Below are positions 1-9,900 of a DNA stretch of 56,160 bases, in pieces (within the stretch, counting starts at the first letter, position 1; every line of letters begins with the position of its first letter). The DNA comes from a virus: positions 1 to 56,160 of the IMG/VR virus record IMGVR_UViG_3300047550_001246; one strand, written 5' to 3'. Position numbers and translations under genes: made by a program. The notes beneath the pieces were generated by a model, which saw only the letters and a list, made by a program, of their open reading frames with translations, was not told the origin of the DNA and ran no database searches.

Positions 1-1443
1 ACGCCGAGTGCGTGGGATACGACGGTATTTAGAACTTTTCAACTTGGCACTGGCGCTGGATCAGGGGCATTGTCAGGTCGGACAGACGGTGCAAACAATG
101 TTGCTTTGACTGTAAACGCATACTATGGAACCGGCGCATATCGTTATGTCGGAACCGGAACCGCAACGCTTTATAACCAGCAAAACGGTGTTCATTCTTG
201 GCAAACAGCAGCCTCCGGCACCGCAGGCAACGCGATCACGTTCACGCAGGCGATGACGCTGGATGCGTCGGGTCGCCTACAACTCGGCACGACAACCGCA
301 GCAGGAATGCTTACGGTTTCTGCTCCTGCAAGTACAACTTACGGAACATTTAACGCTGTATCTAACGGGTTTGGTTATCTCACGCTGCGGAATAACGGCA
401 CAGACTGCGGATACATAGGGCCTGGTGCGCTTGGTAGTGGAAATCAACTTAGCCTCGCTTCCGCAGGCTCAACCCCGATTCTTTTTGGCACTAACGGCTC
501 CGAACGCGCCCGCATCACGGCGGCAGGAGAATTTGTTGTAGGTTCCACAACCAGCGCCTATACGTCTTCAGGTCGTGGTGTTATTGAAGTAAACGGAAGC
601 AGTCAATCGCTTTATGGCTTCCGAACAGGTGGCACAGCGCGTGGCTATTTGCTGCATGACGGCACAAACTTAACTATCAGCAACGATGTCTCAGCAGCAC
701 CGTTAATCTTCCAAACCGCAGCATCCGAACGCGCACGCATCACGAGTGGGGGGGATTTTTTAGTTGGTGAAACATCAACTCAATACTCATCAAAAATACT
801 TACAAATGGTGGCCCAATCTCCACCAGAATAGCCAACGTAGATGCTAATTACGGAGATGTTTTTGTTGCGGGATATACAGCAAATACGTCGGAAAGAAAC
901 ATTATAAGAAGTGCAGTATCTTCTGTAGCGGGAAGTTCTGGCTTCCAATTTATGATTTCTGACGGTGCTGGCTCGGCTACCGTAACTGAGTCATTCCGCA
1001 TTAATCGCACAAGTTGCACCGTCGTTGGGTCACTGTCCAAAGGCTCAGGTTCGTTCAAGATTGACCATCCATTAAAGCCTGATACGCACCACCTCGTACA
1101 TTCGTTCATTGAAGGCCCGCAGGCTGACTTGATTTACCGTGGTAAGGCTACGCTTATAAATGGCAAGGTCACGGTAAACGTAGATGCCGCTGCTGGAATG
1201 ACGGAGGGTACGTTTGCGGTGCTGTGCCGTGAGGTGCAGTGCTTTACAAGTAACGAGTCAGACTGGGATGCTGTTCGCGGAGTCGTTGCAGGAAACATCT
1301 TGACGATTGAATGTCAAAACCCAAACTCATCAGCCACTGTTTCTTGGATGGTAATCGGTGAGCGTAAAGATAAGCATATGTACGACACAGAGTGGACTGA
1401 CGAAAACGGAAAAGTCATTGTAGAACCGTTAAAAGGAGTTTGA
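1..1443 (+). CDS. Tail fibre protein, C-terminal part (5' truncated)
   Basis: The frame is open from base 1 (first residues T-P-S-A-W), so the gene starts outside the window; the TTG at 70 is only an internal codon. The protein is Gly/Thr/Ser/Ala rich with fibre-type repeats: ERARITAAGEFVVG and ERARITSGGDFLVG recur, and TFTQAMTLDASGRLQLG is typical of phage fibre modules. The last ~110 residues (from about base 1050, GSFKIDHPL) look like a conserved C-terminal domain I remember from many aquatic phage fibres, with IGERKDKHM and the end VIVEPLKGV. It should act at the virion surface in host recognition. It may be the C-terminal half of the gene that starts at 55151. Confidence 0.8.
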   Translation, partial: TPSAWDTTVFRTFQLGTGAGSGALSGRTDGANNVALTVNAYYGTGAYRYVGTGTATLYNQQNGVHSWQTAASGTAGNAITFTQAMTLDASGRLQLGTTTAAGMLTVSAPASTTYGTFNAVSNGFGYLTLRNNGTDCGYIGPGALGSGNQLSLASAGSTPILFGTNGSERARITAAGEFVVGSTTSAYTSSGRGVIEVNGSSQSLYGFRTGGTARGYLLHDGTNLTISNDVSAAPLIFQTAASERARITSGGDFLVGETSTQYSSKILTNGGPISTRIANVDANYGDVFVAGYTANTSERNIIRSAVSSVAGSSGFQFMISDGAGSATVTESFRINRTSCTVVGSLSKGSGSFKIDHPLKPDTHHLVHSFIEGPQADLIYRGKATLINGKVTVNVDAAAGMTEGTFAVLCREVQCFTSNESDWDAVRGVVAGNILTIECQNPNSSATVSWMVIGERKDKHMYDTEWTDENGKVIVEPLKGV

Positions 1444-1445
1444 CT

Positions 1446-1604
1446 GTGGAAGCAAAGTTAGAAATGACGCTTGAAGAAGCCGTCGCCATCGTGAATCTGC
1501 TGGGTAGCCTCCCGACGAGTCAAGGCGGGTTCCCGCTCTGGCAGAAACTGAAGGCGCAGGTGGAGGCGCAGTTGCCGAAGCCGGAAGAGGTGGTCAAGCA
1601 ATGA
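1446..1604 (+). CDS. Small conserved phage protein, 52 aa
   Basis: The GTG start follows AAGGAG by about 8 bases; the stop TGA overlaps the next start as ATGA. The product is a short helical protein (MTLEEAVAIVNLLGSLP, then a Gly-rich turn and LWQKLKAQVEAQ). No membrane segment and no recognisable enzymatic motif. It sits between the fibre gene and the lysis genes, where small proteins of this look are common in related phages. Function unknown. An internal ATG at 1464 is a weaker alternative start. Confidence 0.6.
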   Translation: MEAKLEMTLEEAVAIVNLLGSLPTSQGGFPLWQKLKAQVEAQLPKPEEVVKQ

Positions 1605-1885
1605 CCATCAACGTCGCGTTTCTCCTAATCTTCCTAGCCCTCCAAGTGTTGGACATCTGGACAACGCTCAAGGCTTTGAAGTTAGGAGGACGCGAGGTGA
1701 ACCCGGTCTTGGCGAAGTTGTTTGAGCGGTTTGACCCCTTAGCCACGATGGTGGCGGTCAAGTTACTCGGAGTCTGGGCCTTGTGGTACTTGGATAATTA
1801 CTGGATCACGGGGCTAATGTGTGCGCTGTACCTCTACGTCGTGGATCGGAACCTCGGCGTGATTGAGACGTTGAAGAAGCGATGA
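1601..1885 (+). CDS. DUF5658-like integral membrane protein
   Basis: 94 aa with three hydrophobic segments (about residues 4-20, 45-62 and 66-83). The pattern LDIWTTLKALKLGGREVNPVL resembles the DUF5658 family of small membrane proteins. It overlaps its neighbours by 4 bases on each side (ATGA), so it is translated as part of the lysis cassette. A holin or antiholin role is inferred from position only. Confidence 0.65.
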   Translation: MTINVAFLLIFLALQVLDIWTTLKALKLGGREVNPVLAKLFERFDPLATMVAVKLLGVWALWYLDNYWITGLMCALYLYVVDRNLGVIETLKKR

Positions 1886-2061
1886 CGGTCGAAGCCAAAG
1901 ACCTGAAGTTGCTAAAGAGTGACTACACCCACCGGATCAAGTCGGTCGGGGACAGGGTAAGGGGTTTGGAGCGTAGGCTCGACTGGGTTGAAAAGTTGTT
2001 GTGGTTATCGGCGGGAGCCGTGATTAGTTGGTTGGTGTCGATAGTCTTGAGGAATGTGTGA
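1882..2061 (+). CDS. XhlA-like small lysis protein (coiled coil + C-terminal TM)
   Basis: 59 aa. Residues 5-38 are a charged helix (VGDRVRGLERRLDWVEKLL) followed by one membrane segment (about 39-57, LWLSAGAVISWLVSIVL). This amphipathic helix plus C-terminal TM layout is that of XhlA-type hemolysin/holin partners. It starts with ATGA overlap on the previous gene and its TGA overlaps the next ATG (TGATG). Assignment rests on architecture and on its place before a holin and an endolysin. Confidence 0.55.
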   Translation: MTVEAKDLKLLKSDYTHRIKSVGDRVRGLERRLDWVEKLLWLSAGAVISWLVSIVLRNV

Positions 2062-2288
2062 TGGAAGACGGGCAGATTTTATTCAACATCATTATCGGGA
2101 TCGCTGGCGTATTTGGCGGCTGGATTTTGAATAACATCTCCCGTTCTATTGAGCGTCTGGACAAGGACGTTCGGGCGATGCCGTTGACCTACGTGACCCG
2201 TGCGGATTACCGCGCAGACATTGAAGAAATCAAAGCGATGCTGATGCGGATCAACGACAAGTTAGATGCCAAGGCGGATAAGGAGTAA
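2061..2288 (+). CDS. Small membrane protein with cytoplasmic coiled coil
   Basis: 75 aa. One N-terminal membrane segment (about residues 5-24, ILFNIIIGIAGVFGGWIL) is followed by a charged helical region (ISRSIERLDKDVR; ADIEEIKAMLMRINDKLDAK). Proteins of this layout recur next to holin/endolysin genes in many phages. I chose ATG 2061 over an earlier in-frame start because it overlaps the upstream stop (TGATG). Probable holin accessory; exact role unknown. Confidence 0.6.
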   Translation: MEDGQILFNIIIGIAGVFGGWILNNISRSIERLDKDVRAMPLTYVTRADYRADIEEIKAMLMRINDKLDAKADKE

Positions 2289-2291
2289 CCG

Positions 2292-2837
2292 ATGCCCCTC
2301 CCTGCTGCACTCCTGCCTTTGATAAAGCCGCTCCTTTCGAACGGTTTAAATCTCGTGGCGAACGCCGTTTCCGCGAAGGGCAAGCAATGGGTTGAGAATA
2401 AACTCGGCGTTGAGTTAAAGCCGGATATGTCCTCTGAAGACTTGGCCAAGGTTCAAATGGCCCAGATGGAGCATGAAGAAGAACTGCTTCGGCTACGCAT
2501 TGAAGAGGACAAGTTGGATTTGGCCAAGACGGAACTTTTCCTCAAGGACGTAGACTCGGCGCGGGATCGTGAAGCAGCAATTGCCACCTCGGACAAAGCA
2601 CCGCTGCTCAACAAGATTGTCACGCCTGTCCTTGCCCTTTCCATCCTGCTGCTGACTTTCAGCCTTTTTGGTGTTGTGATGTTCGACAACACTCCGGTTG
2701 AGTCCAGCCGCAAAGATATTCTGATCTACATTCTCGGGGTCTTGTCTGCGATCTCTACACAGATCGTGTCGTACTACTTCGGCTCCTCGCAGGGTAGTAA
2801 GGACAAGGCAGATCAGCTCAAGGAGGCGCTTAAATGA
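2292..2837 (+). CDS. Holin (3TM / GTA-type holin family)
   Basis: 181 aa. The N-terminal amphipathic stretch (residues 1-30) is followed by a long charged helix (45-100) and two clear membrane segments (about 109-131 and 143-164), ending in a charged tail. This matches the 3TM holin family found in gene transfer agents and phages. It should form membrane lesions that release or activate the endolysin. Its stop overlaps the endolysin start as ATGA at 2834, as expected for a holin-endolysin pair. Confidence 0.8.
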   Translation: MPLPAALLPLIKPLLSNGLNLVANAVSAKGKQWVENKLGVELKPDMSSEDLAKVQMAQMEHEEELLRLRIEEDKLDLAKTELFLKDVDSARDREAAIATSDKAPLLNKIVTPVLALSILLLTFSLFGVVMFDNTPVESSRKDILIYILGVLSAISTQIVSYYFGSSQGSKDKADQLKEALK

Positions 2838-3199
2838 GTAACGTCTCCGAACAGGCTGGATTCTTGCTTGACATGTGTAAGCTGATTGAAAAGGCGACGG
2901 AACTTGGCTTCGTGGTGACGGGTGGCGAGTTGTACCGTACCCCCGAGCAGCAACAGATTCATGTTCGTGCCGGTCGTAGCAAGACAATGAACAGCCTGCA
3001 CTTGAGCCGCCGAGCCGTGGACCTAAACTTTTTTAAGGACGGTAAGTTGTGCTACGACAAGGCTGAGCTTGCCCCGCTTGGCGCTTATTGGGAAAGTTTG
3101 CACCCGCTTAATTCGTGGGGTGGGAATGGAGTTCGCTTGGTCGATACTCCCCACTTCAGCCGGGGTATTGGTAAGCCGGAATGGCGGCGCGTTACTTAA
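2834..3199 (+). CDS. Endolysin, M15 (VanY/L-Ala-D-Glu) peptidase
   Basis: 121 aa, a single-domain zinc peptidase of the M15 family. Visible motifs are R35 in YRTPEQQ, the SLHLSRRAVDL segment giving zinc ligands H56 and D63, and DTPHFS giving D105 and H107. It should cut the peptide stem of peptidoglycan to lyse the host. There is no signal peptide, so export depends on the adjacent holin. No cell-wall-binding domain, usual for Gram-negative phages. Confidence 0.9.
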   Translation: MSNVSEQAGFLLDMCKLIEKATELGFVVTGGELYRTPEQQQIHVRAGRSKTMNSLHLSRRAVDLNFFKDGKLCYDKAELAPLGAYWESLHPLNSWGGNGVRLVDTPHFSRGIGKPEWRRVT

Positions 3200-3211
3200 T
3201 TGGAGATTTAA

Positions 3212-3859
3212 ATGCCAGCCGCAATGACCTTTACCAGTTTGCAGTCGGACATCCGCAACTACCTTGAGCGTGGCGGAGCGACGGATCCAATTGTCTTTGA
3301 GCAGATTCCGCGTCTCATTACGCTGGCTGAGCGTCGGATTGCGCGTGAGCTGAAGATCCAAGGTTTTCAGAATGTGGTCACGATGACCATGCAGTCTGAC
3401 GTTGCCGTGTATGCAAAGCCGGATCGGTGGCGCGATACCATCAGCATTAACTACGGCACCGGCACAGGCAACAACACGCGGGTTCAGGTCTATCCAAGAT
3501 CGTATGAATATGTGCGTGAGTATTGGCCAAACGAAACCGAAACCGACCCGCCAAAGTTTTACGCTGACTACAATTACAACTACTGGATCTTTGCTCCAAC
3601 GCCCGATGCGGCGTACCCGGTAGAGATTCTGTATTACGAACTGCCGCCGCTGTTGGATGATACGAATCAGACCAACTGGTTGTCGGAGTACGCGCCCAAC
3701 TTGTTGCTGTATGGGTCGCTTGTGGAGGCGACGCCGTTTGTGAAGGACGACCAGCGCGTACAGTTGTGGCAGTCCTACTACGACCGCGCTTTGGCGGCGT
3801 TGAATGGTGAAGACTTACAGAAGATCGTTGATCGGTCTACGAATCGTCGGGAGGCTTAA
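3212..3859 (+). CDS. Head-tail adaptor-like protein (SU10 adaptor type)
   Basis: 215 aa. An N-terminal helix set (FTSLQSDIRNYLERG; PRLITLAERRIARELKIQG), a central beta-rich aromatic segment and a C-terminal helix set (NLLLYGSLVEATPFVKDDQRVQLWQ) match the adaptor proteins that sit under the portal of SU10/P22-like phages. It begins 13 bases after the endolysin stop. A second protein of similar type is encoded at 51182-52177, so one may be a connector and the other a second ring. Confidence 0.7.
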   Translation: MPAAMTFTSLQSDIRNYLERGGATDPIVFEQIPRLITLAERRIARELKIQGFQNVVTMTMQSDVAVYAKPDRWRDTISINYGTGTGNNTRVQVYPRSYEYVREYWPNETETDPPKFYADYNYNYWIFAPTPDAAYPVEILYYELPPLLDDTNQTNWLSEYAPNLLLYGSLVEATPFVKDDQRVQLWQSYYDRALAALNGEDLQKIVDRSTNRREA

Positions 3860-3861
3860 CA

Positions 3862-5058
3862 GTGCCTAGCTTTACTCAAACTTTCGGCGGAACGAACATC
3901 TATCCAAGTGATGTCTCGTACCGTTATGTGTCCCTGACGATTGATCAGGTGCTGGACTGGCCGCTAGAGACTGCGCCGTCAAATGATGTCGTGGCATCCA
4001 TTATGGATGTTAATGCGACGACGACCAGCCTTGTCATTACGATGCCGGATGCGCGGGATGCAAGTACCGGCGAAACGGTGTTATTTAATAACGTCGGTTC
4101 TAACACCTTTACGGTCAAGACCAGCACGGGCGTGCAAATTTGCGCACCCACTTCGGGCAGCACGTTTCAGATTTACCTGACGGACAACAGCACGGAGTCT
4201 GGAGCTTGGCGTTCGTTCCAATATGGTGCATCGGCTTCGGCTGCGAACGCGGCGGCACTTGCGGGTCTTGGGCTGAAGGCGATTGCGACGACGCTGAATC
4301 AGTCGGTTCCGGTCAGTACTTTTAGCACCACCTACACCGCTGCCACGAGTGACCGTGCTAAGGCATTGGTATGGACGGGAGGCGCAGGGACTCTTGCGTT
4401 TGATACTGCCCCTACTCTGGGCAACGACTGGTTTGTCAATGTTCGCAATAGCGGCACAGGCGATCTGACGCTAAACCCGAGCAGTTCAGAGACGATCAAC
4501 GGTGAACTGACTCTTGTGTTGTCTCCGGGTGACAGCGCAATCGTAGTTACAAACGGCGTACAGTTTTGGACGATTGGCTTTGGTCAGTCTGCTGTATACG
4601 CTTTTAGCTTGCTTCAGATTGATGTATCGGGCAGTGGAAATTACACGCTGTCAATTGCGGAACTGAACAAGACGGCTTATGTGTTTACTGGCACGCTGAC
4701 GGGTAATCGGGACATCATTGTTCCGACCACGGTGCAGCAATACTGGGTCAGCAATCAAACCTCTGGGTCTTATACGCTTGGAATGCGTACATCTGGTCAA
4801 GCCAGCCCCGGTGTCACGGTAGCAGCCGGTGCCCGAGCCATTTTGTACTGCGACGGAACAGATGTGGTGGATGCCGACACGGCAACGATTGCCATTCCGG
4901 TTACCGTGGCTCAAGGCGGAACTGGCGCAACAACGGCTTCTGGAGCAAGAACCAACTTGGGCGCAACGTCGATTGGTAACGCGGTCTTTACGGCTGCGAG
5001 TACTTCTGCGGCGCAGATTGCGCTGGGTCTTGACCCGATTGAAGGCGGTAGTTACTGA
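3862..5058 (+). CDS. Fibre-like virion structural protein
   Basis: 398 aa, Gly/Thr/Ser rich and beta-strand prone throughout, with no membrane segment. Near the C-terminus VAQGGTGATTASGARTNLG matches the GGTGA-T-A-ARTNLG signature found in phage fibre and head-fibre proteins. It lies between the adaptor and the tail nozzle gene, with ATG overlap (TGATG) to the latter at 5058. Probably a short fibre or virion surface protein; it could also be a nozzle-associated protein. Confidence 0.65.
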   Translation: MPSFTQTFGGTNIYPSDVSYRYVSLTIDQVLDWPLETAPSNDVVASIMDVNATTTSLVITMPDARDASTGETVLFNNVGSNTFTVKTSTGVQICAPTSGSTFQIYLTDNSTESGAWRSFQYGASASAANAAALAGLGLKAIATTLNQSVPVSTFSTTYTAATSDRAKALVWTGGAGTLAFDTAPTLGNDWFVNVRNSGTGDLTLNPSSSETINGELTLVLSPGDSAIVVTNGVQFWTIGFGQSAVYAFSLLQIDVSGSGNYTLSIAELNKTAYVFTGTLTGNRDIIVPTTVQQYWVSNQTSGSYTLGMRTSGQASPGVTVAAGARAILYCDGTDVVDADTATIAIPVTVAQGGTGATTASGARTNLGATSIGNAVFTAASTSAAQIALGLDPIEGGSY

Positions 5059-6668
5059 TGCCACTTCAGCCGGTCATCGTTCGCTCCGAACCCGGAATTA
5101 AGCGGGACGGAACGAAGTTTGAAGGTAACTTTTATGTTGACGGGCAATGGGTCCGTTTTCAACGTGGGTTGCCGCGTAAGATCGGTGGGTATCGCGCACT
5201 CCAGGATCGACTGGATGGCATCGCCCGTGGCATGCACATTCACAATCATAATGGTTATACCTATGTCCACATAGGTACGGCAGCGGGCGTGTTTCGTTTT
5301 CGTCTCAGCCAGAACGGACAATCCAGCATTGTTACCGATCGCACGTACAGCGGATACGTCGCCAACTCCGATAACCTTTGGCAGTTTGATGTGGCGTTTA
5401 ACACCACAAACAGTCAGAACGAAATTTTGGCTCATGCAGCGCCAAACATCGAAGACATCTCTTCAGATGCTGCGGGTCAGCTTTATCAAGGTTTTGATAA
5501 CGGAACGAGCGAGTTGGTCCCGGTTTCTGGCATTACCGTCTCTGGCGGTATCGTTGCCCTTGCTCCGTATGTGTTTGCGTATGGATCAGATGGCTTTATT
5601 CAATGGAGCCGCGCAGGGTACACGGATGACTGGTCCGGCGGCGATGCTGGTGAGGCGCGTGTTACGAGTCAAAAAATCGTTAAAGGATTGCCTCTACGAT
5701 CCGGTGCAGGTAACGCGCCGTCTGGACTCTTCTGGTCATTGGATTCAGTCATTCGTGCGACCTACGTTGGCGGTGCCCCGGTTTTCCAGTTTGACACCAT
5801 TACCTCGCAGTCAAGCATTCTCTCTTCGCAGAGCGTGATTGAGTACGACGGTATTTACTTCTGGTGCGGTGTTGACCGTTTCTTGATGTTTAACGGTGTC
5901 GTGCGTGAAGTGCCGAACTCGCTGAACCTGAACTGGTTCTTTGATAACCTAAACTACTCTCAGCGCCAGAAAGTATTTGCTTTTAAGGTTCCGCGCTGGG
6001 GCGAAATCTGGTGGTGTTACCCGAGGGGTAATGCAACTGAGTGTACGCATGCCGTCATTTACAACGTGCGTGAGAACACATGGTACGACACGGAACTCCC
6101 GAACGGCGGACGCTCTGCGGGTCAATATGCGCAGGTGTTTAGTTCACCCCTCGTAGTAGGTGTGATTGATACCGAAACGGTTCAATTCCGCGGAACGCAA
6201 GATACAGAGCGTCGCGTAACAGAAGACGATCAACCGCGAATCATTAATGACCCAAAAGGTTATGTGGTTTGGCAGCATGAATACGGAACGGATGAAATTA
6301 ATGGCGACAGGATTCGCCCCATACAGTCTTACTTTGAAACGGCGGATATGTCTTTGGTTGCGGCACCTGAGCCACAAAACATGGCTGTTCGTGTTGAGTA
6401 CATGGAGCCAGATTTTGTTCAGTCTGGAAACATGACCGTACAAGTTACGGGTAGAGCAAATGCTAAAGCAGGCGAAGTAACAAGCGATCCTCAAACAATT
6501 TATGCAACGCTAACGGATCGTCAGCAGCAGCTTGTCTACTTCCGCGAGATTCGTCGAGAAATGCGCTTTCGATTTGAGAGCAACACGGTTGGCGGGAACT
6601 ACCAGATGGGGCAGATCATTGCCCATATCGAACCGGCTACGGGTACGGTCCTTGGAGAGAATCCATGA
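5058..6668 (+). CDS. Tail nozzle / packaged DNA stabilisation protein (P22 gp10-like)
   Basis: 536 aa, beta-rich with propeller-type repeats (YTYVHIGTAAGVFRF; VFAYGSDGFIQWSRAGYTDDW; GIYFWCGVDRFLMFNG; EIWWCYPRG). Proteins of this length and look form the nozzle or plug below the adaptor ring in short-tailed phages, sealing packaged DNA. The gene sits directly after adaptor and fibre genes and overlaps the next gene by 4 bases. This is one of the main arguments for a podovirus-like virion. Confidence 0.7.
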   Translation: MPLQPVIVRSEPGIKRDGTKFEGNFYVDGQWVRFQRGLPRKIGGYRALQDRLDGIARGMHIHNHNGYTYVHIGTAAGVFRFRLSQNGQSSIVTDRTYSGYVANSDNLWQFDVAFNTTNSQNEILAHAAPNIEDISSDAAGQLYQGFDNGTSELVPVSGITVSGGIVALAPYVFAYGSDGFIQWSRAGYTDDWSGGDAGEARVTSQKIVKGLPLRSGAGNAPSGLFWSLDSVIRATYVGGAPVFQFDTITSQSSILSSQSVIEYDGIYFWCGVDRFLMFNGVVREVPNSLNLNWFFDNLNYSQRQKVFAFKVPRWGEIWWCYPRGNATECTHAVIYNVRENTWYDTELPNGGRSAGQYAQVFSSPLVVGVIDTETVQFRGTQDTERRVTEDDQPRIINDPKGYVVWQHEYGTDEINGDRIRPIQSYFETADMSLVAAPEPQNMAVRVEYMEPDFVQSGNMTVQVTGRANAKAGEVTSDPQTIYATLTDRQQQLVYFREIRREMRFRFESNTVGGNYQMGQIIAHIEPATGTVLGENP

Positions 6669-6904
6669 GAACGCATCGCATCGTAGACCCGCGTGGAATG
6701 GACATTCAGTATTGGGCGGATACACTCTGCTTGGATCTGGACGAGTATGCGGTCATTCCGCAACTTTACGATAAGAACCGATGGCAAGATTGGGCGGCGG
6801 GTTTAGTAAGTATTAATGGCATCTCGCAGTTGAATCCGCCGTCGCCTTATCAGTTTGACGACTGGCGTGAGTGGGCGCTTCGCTTTTATCAAGTTTTGGA
6901 CTAG
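6665..6904 (+). CDS. Hypothetical small protein, 79 aa
   Basis: ATGA overlap with the nozzle gene shows it is co-translated with virion genes. The product is Trp/Tyr rich (IQYWADTLCLDL; DKNRWQDWAAGL; FDDWREWALRFYQVLD), soluble and mostly helical. I recognise no family. By position it is probably a minor tail or assembly protein. Confidence 0.6.
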   Translation: MRTHRIVDPRGMDIQYWADTLCLDLDEYAVIPQLYDKNRWQDWAAGLVSINGISQLNPPSPYQFDDWREWALRFYQVLD

Positions 6905-6911
6905 GTGAACT

Positions 6912-9900
6912 ATGAGTCGTTTTTACACCTATGGTGACATCCCTGACGTAAGAGGGGTGTTTTACGAAGAAGGACCCAGTGGTCTTGGTTTTTTTTCTGA
7001 ACCATCGTTTGACTACTCACCTGTATTTTCGCAGCCTTTAGAAGATGCTCCTTTAAGTTACTTTCAAGATGATCGACAACTAGAGTTGGATCGTCAGGCT
7101 GAAGAGAGACGCCAGTTTGAACTTTTTGAAGCACAGCGCAGACAGGCTGAGCAAGAATATGCTCGTCGCCTTGAACAAGAGCGTGCAATTGAACTTGCTC
7201 GGCAACAACAGATTGCGCGTGAGCAAGAGGCTGCGCGACAAGCAGAGGCTGCGCGTGTTGCTGAAATGGTCCGTCAGCAGGAGATGGCTCGACAAGAAGC
7301 ATTAAGACAGCAAGAGATGGCTCGTCAAGAGGCATTAAGACAACAAGAGATTGCTAGACAGCAGGAAATGGCTCGCCAAGAGGCTGCGCGTAGAGCAGAA
7401 GAAGCCCGTATGGCAGAAGAGGCCCGTAGGGCAGAGGAAGCGCGTCAAGCAGAACAACAGAGACAGGCTGAACTAAGAATAATTCAAGAGCAAGAAAATG
7501 CTCGACGCGCTGAAGAGACTCGTCGCGCCGAGGATTTAAGGCGCGCCGAACAGCAGCGTATTGCTGAGGAAACTCGTCGTGCAGAGCAGGCCCGTCTTGC
7601 TCGTGAAGCACAACTAGCGCGAGAAGCCGAGGTTGCTCGTAGAGCAGAAGAGGAAGCAACCAGTCGTCGTCAAGCCGAGGCTGCAAGAAGGGAGCAGGAG
7701 CGGGTTGCTACTGAGCAAGCGCGTCTTGAGCAAGAACGGGTTGCTGAAGCGCAACGTCAAGCTGAGGTTCAGCGTCAAGCCGAATTGCAACGTCAAGAAG
7801 CAGAGCGTCAGGAAACGGCTCGTCGTCAAGCTGAAATGGCAGAGATGCAACGTCGTCAAGCGGAGCAAGAAAACTCTATGCGTGTTGAGCAAGAGCGTCA
7901 AGCACAACTTCAGCGTCAGCAAGAGCTGGCTGATTTGCAGCGTCGTGAAGAGGCTCGTAGGGCAGAAGAGGAGCGAGCAAGAATTCCAACTCCTCAAGAA
8001 GAAGTTGCTATTTCACAACCGCCGCTTAGTCAGGTTGGAGATGAGTTAATTCCGCAAGCTCCTCCAGAAGATCCAATGCGTGGGGTTAGTGGTCCGGAAA
8101 TGTTTCGTTGGTCAGACGGCACATATCACTTTAGACCTGAAGAATCTGGTCAAAGAACTCCAATTGATCAGCTTCCTGACTATTATCGTCGCTTAACTGA
8201 AGAGGCTTTGGCTAAGTCGCCTCTGCAAGATATTCCAGACTATATGCGTCAAAATCTTGTAGGGCCGTCTCGCACTCCTCCCGAAATGCCTGAAGAATTA
8301 ATTCCCACTCCTCGCGGAGAAAATGTTCCGATTTCACCGCTTACCTCGCTGCCTAGTGGCCCAGACCCAATTAGCGACTCTTGGGGATATCGTGGTGAAA
8401 ATGTTCCGGTAGCGCCGCTTGAAAGTTTACCCGGACCGGGATTGGCTGGAGATGATGGAAGACTTCCGCGTGGGGAAGATGTTCCGGTAGCGCCGCTTTC
8501 ATCGACAGTTGATTTTATTAGAAGTCAACTTGGTGAGCAGCCTCAAGCCCCGTCTTCACCGCTTGCTGATACGGCAGCGGCTGCGCCAAGCATAAGTGAT
8601 TGGACCGCGCTTTCTGAACAAGCAACTGCTGAATTTATTAACTCGCTTTCTCCTGAAGATCGTCAAGCGTTGTTTGACGCAGACATGGCGGGAATGGCTC
8701 GTGGAAGTCCTCTTAAGGAAAGCCCGCTGGCTTTGAACTTTAGTGGCGCTGGTTTTGGCGGCACCTACTCCTTAAGTCCGCAGGCGCTCTTTACCGAAGG
8801 CACCGGAGGCGCTGACTTAGAGACGGGAAGTCTTTACGCACCGCTTAGCAGCCCGTCTATAGAGCGCGGCAAGGAATTGCAAAAGCAACGCGAAGCCTTT
8901 GTTACTTCAAAGGCCGGAGAGATGCCCGGTGCCGCTGATCTTAAGAAAGCAGCGGAAGCAATGCAGGCTGAGGCTAAGAGAGAAATTTCTGCTGAAGAAG
9001 AAAAGTATCTTGCCACGCTTCCGCAGCGCCGAGAGTTGTCTAGCCTCCTTAAGCAAGGAAAGTTTGCTGAAGCATTTAAATATGCTGCTGACAACGGCGT
9101 AACGGAACTCATTACAAACCCGGCTGAGCTTAAGAATCTTCGCGGTGCGTTTTCAAAGGATGAGTTAGGTAAATTCTTCTCTTCCATGCCAGAGGATTTG
9201 AAACCTATCTTCGCACCGTCCGGTCTGCAAGATGAAAAGTTTAATTTCGATCCGCAGAAAGGCGTTGAGTACAGCGTAGGTCAGTGGCGCGGTGAAACAG
9301 GATTCCCGCTTGTCAGTTCTGCCTTTATGGCAAAGAAAGACAAGACGGTTGAGAATCTTGCCAAAGTTGCTGGTCTTGCGATGCTGACCGCTGGTTTTGC
9401 ACCGGGGTTACTTGGCGGAGCGCCTGCGGGTGGTGCTGCTGGAGCTGGCGGCGCTGGAGCAGGGGCTGGTGCAGCGGGAGCGGGTGCTGCTGGGGCTGGT
9501 GGCGCGCTAAGCGCTGCTGAACTTGCTAGCATTCTTCCTGAAATAGTAATTACGTCTAGCAAAGTAAGCCCTTTGTTAACTGCTGCTGGAGCTGCTGGCG
9601 CTGGTCTTGCTGCCTCTCAACTTGGCGGCGGGGCTGCGGCTGCGCCTACGGCATCGACTGCTCCAACCACGCCTGTTGATCCACTTCAAGAAATTCTTGT
9701 CACCGGATCAAAAGTTCCCCCCGCTAGTTTAAGCGCAATCGGCCCCGGCACTTTGGCATCTTTAAACTTGATGCGCGGTGTCAGTGATATTCCGGTAGAC
9801 ATTTACGGAAGACCTGTTGAACCGCCTCCGGCAGAAGCTCCGCCTGAAACGCCGCCAGAAGAGCCGCTTAAGGAAATCCTTGTTACCGCACCTAAACCTA

